NCBI GenBank assembly: GCA_943737045.1
Contig: CALSFV010000254.1
Span: 649,038-713,037, forward strand
Source of the DNA: Parapristionchus giblindavisi
Lineage: Eukaryota; Nematoda; Chromadorea; Rhabditida; Diplogasteridae
Direction of reading: 5' to 3'
DNA length: 64,000 nucleotides
In this document: piece after piece, positions 58,507 to 64,000 of the stretch
Layout of the letters: the number at the start of each line of letters is the position of its first letter
How positions within the stretch are numbered: the first letter of the stretch is position 1
Made by a program: the position numbers and the translations under genes
The notes under the pieces: model-generated
Database searches by the model: none
Told to the model about the DNA's origin: nothing
What the model saw: only the letters and a program-made list of their open reading frames with translations

Positions 58507-58738
58507 ACTTGTAATCGCAACTACAAGTCTACCTGACACTCGCAAGTGCAGTAACTATATCTACTTGTAATCGCAACTACAAGTCTACCTGACACTCGCA
58601 AGTGCAGTAACTATATCTATACTCGCAAGTATAGATCTTCAAACCATGCAATCGCAACTACAGGTTGGTAATATAATCCGATGAACTATATCTATATCGC
58701 AATATAGATCTTCCTGGACTCGTAATCGCAACTACGAG
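58507..58738 (-). repeat. Eight hairpins with a shared TGCG loop core
   Basis: Plus-strand stems: 507-513/522-528, 533-540/545-551 (one bulge), 563-569/578-584, 589-596/601-607, 615-623/628-636, 642-650/659-666 (imperfect), 690-697/702-709 and 719-724/733-738 (add 58000). The loop is either CGCA or ATCGCAAC on the plus strand, i.e. TGCG or GTTGCGAT in the element RNA, with the two forms nearly alternating. Stems differ in sequence (for example ACTTGTA, ATCTATACT, ATCTATAT, CTCGTA) but are self-complementary. Hairpins 1-2 and 3-4 form a 56-bp tandem repeat (58507-58618). Confidence 0.88.
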
Positions 58739-58770
58739 GAGGGACAACAAGAAGAAGAAGAGAAGAAATG

Positions 58771-58818
58771 AGCTCGTCAATCCTGGTCGCGTTAGCTCGT
58801 CAAACAATCCTGGTCGCC
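58771..58818 (-). repeat. Repeated primer-site segment
   Basis: AGCTCGTCAATCCTGGTCGC (58771-58790) recurs at 58794-58818 with a 4-5-bp insertion (AGCTCGTCAAACAATCC then TGGTCGCC). The outer copy is the primer binding site; the inner copy duplicates most of it. Confidence 0.85.
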
Positions 58819-58819
58819 A
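58808..58819 (-). promoter_or_regulatory. Primer binding site
   Basis: TGGCGACCAGGA in element orientation, four bases inside the 5' LTR, is complementary to a tRNA 3' end reading TCCTGGTCGCCA. The TGGCGACC beginning is like the Arg-type primer sites of some insect Gypsy elements, but the exact tRNA cannot be named from this window. Confidence 0.75.
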
Positions 58820-58823
58820 ATAA

Positions 58824-59057
58824 TGTTATGTACTTGGACACAACACGTAGTAGAATAGAGACTTTATTGTAGAGATAGAAACAGGTACCACCGGTACAAC
58901 AGGATGAACTAGATAAGAATCAAGGAATGACCAATATAGACAGCACGTCAACTACGATGACGTGTCATTAGCATAGAATAGGGTAATGTGGTCAAATGCA
59001 AATGTGTATGCTAAGATGCAGTTTGGTTATAATAATAGACTTTGGAGCATACATAGC
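58824..59057 (-). repeat. 5' LTR
   Basis: 234 bp, nearly identical to the other LTR: one extra G in CAGGTACC, one substitution (AGATAAG for AGGTAAG) and loss of the terminal base at the outer edge, where GCTATG directly follows the target duplication. AATAAA signal at 58863-58868. Confidence 0.95.
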
Positions 59058-59061
59058 TAAT

Positions 59062-59451
59062 GGTGAAATCTGTCTTCAGGTATGACATTTTTTTCACAAA
59101 ATTTGTCAATCGACGATGTAGCGTCTCCTAGAAATCGATTTTGGTAAACTCACAACAGCTCTCTTTGTTCTAGTGAAAGTCAACTCGCATTTGAAAACTG
59201 GAAATTTTAATGTAAGAAAACCTTTGCAGCAGCCTTCTTCACCATTCAATATTGCCACAATCCTGTGCTTATACAAAACAGTGATGAAAGTCGTTCAATG
59301 AGCGACAATCTATCATTCTTCAGGGTGATCGTGGCTTCGTCATCTTTGTCTGTGAAGGACAAAAGAAGGACATCTTCACCGTGCTTGACGACCAACTATT
59401 TTTTTGAAGAGCGGCTTGTTGCTTACCCGCAATCTCGCCGCGTCTTCCGTC
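59062..59451. other. Unit copy 4 resumed after the insertion
   Basis: GGTGAAATCTGTCTTCAGG continues the sequence broken at 55306 and runs to the right edge of the unit. The second part of the plus-strand coding candidate is here, separated from its first part by the retrotransposon. Confidence 0.85.
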
Positions 59452-62400
59452 ATTCCCTCTCTTTACCCCCTCACCCTCTCTATCTTTCATTCGTTCCCTC
59501 TCTTTAACCCCTCCCCCCTCCCTCTCCTTCCCTCCCTCTCCATCTTTCCTCCGTTCCCTCTCTTTACCCCTTCTCCCTCTCCCTCTCCTTCCCTCCCTCT
59601 ACACCTTTCCTCCGTTCCCTCTCTTTACCCCCTCTCCCTCTCCCTCTCCTTACCTTCCTCTCCATCTTTCCTCCGTTCCCTCCCTTTACCCCCTCTCCCT
59701 CTCCCTCTCCTTCCCTCCTTCTCCATCTTTCCTCCGTTCCCTTTCTTTAAGACTTCTCCCTCTCCTTCCCTCCCTCTCCATCTTTCCTCCGTTCCCTCTC
59801 TTTACCCCCTCTCCCTCTGCCTCTCCTTTCCTCCCTCTCCATATTTCCTCCGTTACCTCTCTTTAACCCCATCTCCCTCTCCCTCTCCTTCCCTCCCTCT
59901 CCATCTTTCCTCCGTTCCCTCTCTTTACCCCCCTCTCCCTCTCCCTCAGCTTCTCTCCCTCTCCATCTTTCCTCCGTTTACTCTCTTTAACCCCTCTCCC
60001 TCTCCATCTTTCCTTCGTTCCCTCTCTTTACCCCTTCTCCCTCTCCCTCTCCCTCTCCTTCCCTCCCTCTCCATCTTTCCTTCGTTCCCTCTCTTTACCC
60101 CTTCTCCCTCTCCCTATCCTTCCTTTCCTCTTCATCTTCCCCCGTTCCCTCTCTTTACCCCCCTCTCCCTCTCCCTCTCCTTCCTCCCTCTCCATCTTTC
60201 CTCCGTTCCCTCTCTTTACCCCCTCTCCCTCTCCCTCTCCTTACCTCCCTCTCCATCTTTCCTCCGTTCCCTCCCTTTACCCCCTCTCCCTCTCCCTCTC
60301 CTTCCCTCCCTCTCCATCTTTCCTCCGTTCCCTCTCTTTAACCCTTCTCCCTCTCCTTCCCTCCCTCTCCATCTTTCCTCCGTTCCCTCTCTTTACCCCC
60401 TCTCCCTCTTCCTCTCCTTCCCTCCCTCTCCATATTTCCTCCGTTACCTCTCTTTAACTCATCTCCCTCTCCCTCTCCTTCCCTCCCTCTCCATCTTTCC
60501 TCCGTTCCCTCTCTTTACCCCCTCTCCCTCTCCCTCTCCTTCCCTCCCTCTCCATCTTTCCTCCGTTCCCTCTCTTTACCCCCTCTCCCTCTCCATCTTT
60601 CCTTCGTTCTCTCTCTTTACCCCTTCTCCCTCTCCCTCTCCCTCTCCTTCCCTCCCTCTCCCTCTTTCCTTCGTTCCCTCTCTTTACCCCCTCTCCCTCT
60701 CCCTCTCCTTCTCTCCCTCTCCATCTTTCCTCCGTTTACTCTCTTTAACCCCTCTCCCTCTCCATCTTTCCTTCGTTCCCTCTCTTTACCCCTTCTCCCT
60801 CTCCCTCTCCCTCTCCTTCCCTCCCTCTCCATCTTTCCTTCGTTCCCTCTCTTTACCCCTTCTCCCTCTCCCTATCCTTCCTTTCCTCTTCATCTTCCCC
60901 CGTTCCCTCTCTTTACCCCCTCTCCCTCTCCCTCTCCTTCCTCCCTCTCCATCTTTCCTCCGTTCCCTCTCTTTACCCCCTCTCCCTCTCCCTCTCCTTA
61001 CCTCCCTCTCCATCTTTCCTCCGTTCCCTCCCTTTACCCCCTCTCCCTCTCCCTCTCCTTCCCTCCCTCTCCATCTTTCCTCCGTTCCCTCTCTTTAACC
61101 CTTCTCCCTCTCCTTCCCTCCCTCTCCATCTTTCCTCCGTTCCCTCTCTTTACCCCCTCTCCCTCTTCCTCTCCTTCCCTCCCTCTCCATATTTCCTCCG
61201 TTACCTCTCTTTAACTCATCTCCCTCTCCCTCTCCTTCCCTCCCTCTCCATCTTTCCTCCGTTCCCTCTCTTTACCCCCTCTCCCTCTCCCTCTCCTTCC
61301 CTCCCTCTCCATCTTTCCTCCGTTCCCTCTCTTTACCCCCTCTCCCTCTCCATCTTTCCTTCGTTCTCTCTCTTTACCCCTTCTCCCTCTCCCTCTCCCT
61401 CTCCTTCCCTCCCTCTCCCTCTTTCCTTCGTTCCCTCTCTTTACCCCTTCTCCCTCTCCCTCTCCTTCCCTCCCTCTTCGTCTTCCCCCGTTCCCTCTCT
61501 TTACCCCCTCTCCCTCTCCCTCTCCTTCCTCCCTCTCCATCTTTCCTCCGTTCCCTCCCTTTACCCCCCTCTCCCTCTCCCTCTCCTTCCCTCCCTCTCC
61601 ATCTTTCCTCCGTTCCCTCTCTTTAACCCTTCTCCCTCTCCTTCCCTCCCTCTCCATCTTTCCTCCGTTCCCTCTCTTTACCCCCTCTCCCTCTTCCTCT
61701 CCTTCCCTCCCTCTCCATATTTCCTCCGTTACCTCTCTTTAACTCATCTCCCTCTCCCTCTCCTTCCCTCCCTCTCCATCTTTCCTCCGTTCCCTCTCTT
61801 TACCCCCTCTCCCTCTCCCTCTCCTTCCCTCCCTCTCCATCTTTCCTCCGTTCCCTCTCTTTACCCCCTCTCCCTCTCCATCTTTCCTTCGTTCTCTCTC
61901 TTTACCCCTTCTCCCTCTCCCTCTCCCTCTCCTTCCCTCCCTCTCCCTCTTTCCTTCGTTCCCTCTCTTTACCCCTTCTCCCTCTCCCTCTCCTTCCCTC
62001 CCTCTTCGTCTTCCCCCGTTCCCTCTCTTTACCCCCTCTCCCTCTCCCTCTCCTTCCTCCCTCTCCATCTTTCCTCCGTTCCCTCTCTTTACCCCCTCTC
62101 CCTCTCCCTCTCCTTACCTCCCTCTCCATCTTTCCTCCGTTCCCTCCCTTTACCTCCTCTCCCTCTCCCTTTCCTCCCCTCCCTCTCCATCTTTCCTCCG
62201 TTCCCTCTCTTTAACCCCTCTCCTTCCCTCCCTCTCCATCTTTCCTCCGTTCCCTCCCTTTACCCCCTCTCCCTCTCCCTCTCCTTACCTCCCTCTCCAT
62301 CTTTCCTCCGTTCCCTCCCTTTACCTCCTCTCCCTCTCCCTTTCCTCCCCTCCCTCTCCATCTTTCCTCCGTTCCATCTCTTTAACCCCTCTCCTTCCCT

Positions 62401-64000
62401 CCCTCTCCATCTTTCCTTCGTTCCCTCTCTTTACCCCCTCGCCCTCTCCCTCTCCTTCCCTCCCTCTCCATCTTTCCTCCGTTGCCTCTCTTTACCCCCC
62501 TCTCCCTTTCGCTCTCCTTCCCTCCCTCTCCATCTTTCCTCCGTTCCCTCCCTTTACCTCCTCTCCCTCTCCCTTTCCTCCCTTCCCTCTCCATCTTTCC
62601 TCCGTTCCCTCTCTTTAACCCCTCTCCTTCCCTCCCTCTCCATCTTTCCTCCGTTCCCTCCCTTTACCCCCTCTCCCTCTCCCTCTCCTTACCTCCCTCT
62701 CCATCTTTCCTCCGTTCCCTCCCTTTACCTCCTCTCCCTCTCCCTTTCCTCCCCTCCCTCTCCATCTTTCCTCCGTTCCCTCTCTTTAACCCCTCTCCTT
62801 CCCTCCCTCTCCATCTTTCCTTCGTTCCCTCTCTTTACCCCCTCTCCCTCTCCCTCAGCTTCTCTCCCTCTCCATCTTTCCTCCGTTTACTCTCTTTAAC
62901 CCCTCTCCCTCTCCATCTTTCCTTCGTTCCCTCTCTTTACCCCTTCTCCCTCTCCCTCTCCCTCTCCTTCCCTCCCTCTCCATCTTTCCTTCGTTCCCTC
63001 TCTTTACCCCTTCTCCCTCTCCCTATCCTTCCTTTCCTCTTCATCTTCCCCCGTTCCCTCTCTTTACCCCCTCTCCCTCTCCCTCTCCTTCCTCCCTCTC
63101 CATCTTTCCTCCGTTCCCTCTCTTTACCCCCTCTCCCTCTCCCTCTCCTTACCTCCCTCTCCATCTTTCCTCCGTTCCCTCCCTTTACCCCCTCTCCCTC
63201 TCCCTCTCCTTCCCTCCCTCTCCATCTTTCCTCCGTTCCCTCTCTTTAACCCTTCTCCCTCTCCTTCCCTCCCTCTCCATCTTTCCTCCGTTCCCTCTCT
63301 TTACCCCCTCTCCCTCTTCCTCTCCTTCCCTCCCTCTCCATATTTCCTCCGTTACCTCTCTTTAACTCATCTCCCTCTCCCTCTCCTTCCCTCCCTCTCC
63401 ATCTTTCCTCCGTTCCCTCTCTTTACCCCCTCTCCCTCTCCCTCTCCTTCCCTCCCTCTCCATCTTTCCTCCGTTCCCTCTCTTTACCCCCTCTCCCTCT
63501 CCATCTTTCCTTCGTTCTCTCTCTTTACCCCTTCTCCCTCTCCCTCTCCCTCTCCTTCCCTCCCTCTCCCTCTTTCCTTCGTTCCCTCTCTTTACCCCCT
63601 CTCCCTCTCCCTCTCCTTCTCTCCCTCTCCATCTTTCCTCCGTTTACTCTCTTTAACCCCTCTCCCTCTCCATCTTTCCTTCGTTCCCTCTCTTTACCCC
63701 TTCTCCCTCTCCCTCTCCCTCTCCTTCCCTCCCTCTCCATCTTTCCTTCGTTCCCTCTCTTTACCCCTTCTCCCTCTCCCTATCCTTCCTTTCCTCTTCA
63801 TCTTCCCCCGTTCCCTCTCTTTACCCCCTCTCCCTCTCCCTCTCCTTCCTCCCTCTCCATCTTTCCTCCGTTCCCTCTCTTTACCCCCTCTCCCTCTCCC
63901 TCTCCTTACCTCCCTCTCCATCTTTCCTCCGTTCCCTCCCTTTACCCCCTCTCCCTCTCCCTCTCCTTCCCTCCCTCTCCATCTTTCCTCCGTTCCCTCT
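59452..64000. repeat. Polypyrimidine satellite array S5
   Basis: Starts with the usual right-flank monomers and continues beyond the window. A block is repeated with an offset of 2908 bp (60617 and 63525). A CCCTCAGCTTCTC variant occurs at about 59945 and 62853, the same offset. Confidence 0.95.

Larger units (their letters stand above)
58421..58823 (-). other. Retrotransposon leader with an array of hairpins
   Basis: Between the primer site and the gag ATG lie about eight hairpins (see 58507-58738), a purine-rich AAGAAGAAGAAG-type stretch at about 58746-58767, and a partly repeated primer-site segment. No open frame of note is present. Confidence 0.85.
55303..59061 (-). mobile_element. Ty3/Gypsy LTR retrotransposon, minus strand, deleted form
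   Basis: Two 234-bp LTRs flank a primer site, a leader, one gag-pol frame and a polypurine tract, all in minus-strand order. The target duplication is TAAT (55303-55306 and 59058-59061), as shown by the uninterrupted sites in copies 1-3. The LTRs differ by one substitution, one internal indel and a missing terminal base, so insertion was recent and later than amplification of the unit. The domain order protease, reverse transcriptase, integrase is that of Ty3/Gypsy. RNase H and a recognisable capsid are absent, so the copy probably depends on proteins from relatives. Confidence 0.95.
49854..59451. repeat. Complex unit copy 4, interrupted by an LTR retrotransposon
   Basis: Complete unit whose right part is split at 55303-59061 by a Ty3/Gypsy insertion. 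Without the insertion it is about 5.8 kb and close to copy 3 in size and sequence. GC-rich island about 50512-50837, tRNA-like segment 50844-50916. No gene is seen at 54076-54988. After the insertion, 59062-59451 resumes exactly where the unit was cut. Confidence 0.92.

Overview
This is eukaryotic, almost certainly invertebrate, nuclear DNA. Nothing in it is organised like a bacterial or viral genome: there are no operons and no ribosome-binding sites. The spliced gene described below has introns of 52-167 bp with TTCAG-type acceptors, and its first ATG lies two bases behind an acceptor-like site. A nematode fits best, but this is inference. About 36 kb of the 64 kb (56%) is one family of polypyrimidine (plus strand) / polypurine (minus strand) satellite with monomers of roughly 49-61 bp, each carrying about one G, arranged in higher-order repeats.

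The layout alternates satellite and a complex unit: satellite 1-7351; unit copy 1 7352-15074; satellite 15075-21940; unit copy 2 21941-26909 (left end missing); satellite 26910-37528; unit copy 3 37529-43356; satellite 43357-49853; unit copy 4 49854-59451 (with an LTR retrotransposon); satellite 59452-64000. The four units are nearly identical and keep the same satellite flanks, so unit and satellite were amplified together, with spacings of about 13.7, 16.5 and 12.3 kb.

From left to right a complete unit holds: an AT-rich stretch with a 32-bp duplication; a GC-rich island with overlapping open frames; a tRNA-like A/B-box segment; a foldback element of about 1.14 kb (two arms of about 510 bp, loop about 114 bp); and a seven-exon minus-strand gene predicted to encode a 160-residue, Lys/Ser/Thr-rich, Cys-free protein of unknown function. 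These are followed by a pyrimidine-leaning stretch without an evident gene, a 43-bp-stem hairpin, and a weak two-exon plus-strand coding candidate running to the satellite edge. All six introns of the basic-protein gene are phase 0.

The copies have diverged in informative ways. Copy 1 carries a 1.9-kb tandem duplication that repeats exons 2-7 and creates a possible chimeric gene whose new N-terminus comes from the foldback element. Copy 2 lost its left 0.87 kb at a satellite junction. Copy 3 has a destroyed splice donor and a cluster of substitutions in one foldback arm. Copy 4 was hit by a young Ty3/Gypsy element (234-bp LTRs, TAAT target duplication) on the minus strand. That element has one open gag-pol frame but lacks RNase H and a recognisable capsid domain, so it is probably non-autonomous. 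Its leader between primer site and gag contains about eight consecutive hairpins with different stems and the same TGCG loop core. That hairpin array and the co-amplified gene/satellite block are the two most unusual things in the window. The very long open frames across the satellite follow from stop-poor pyrimidine sequence and are not called as genes.
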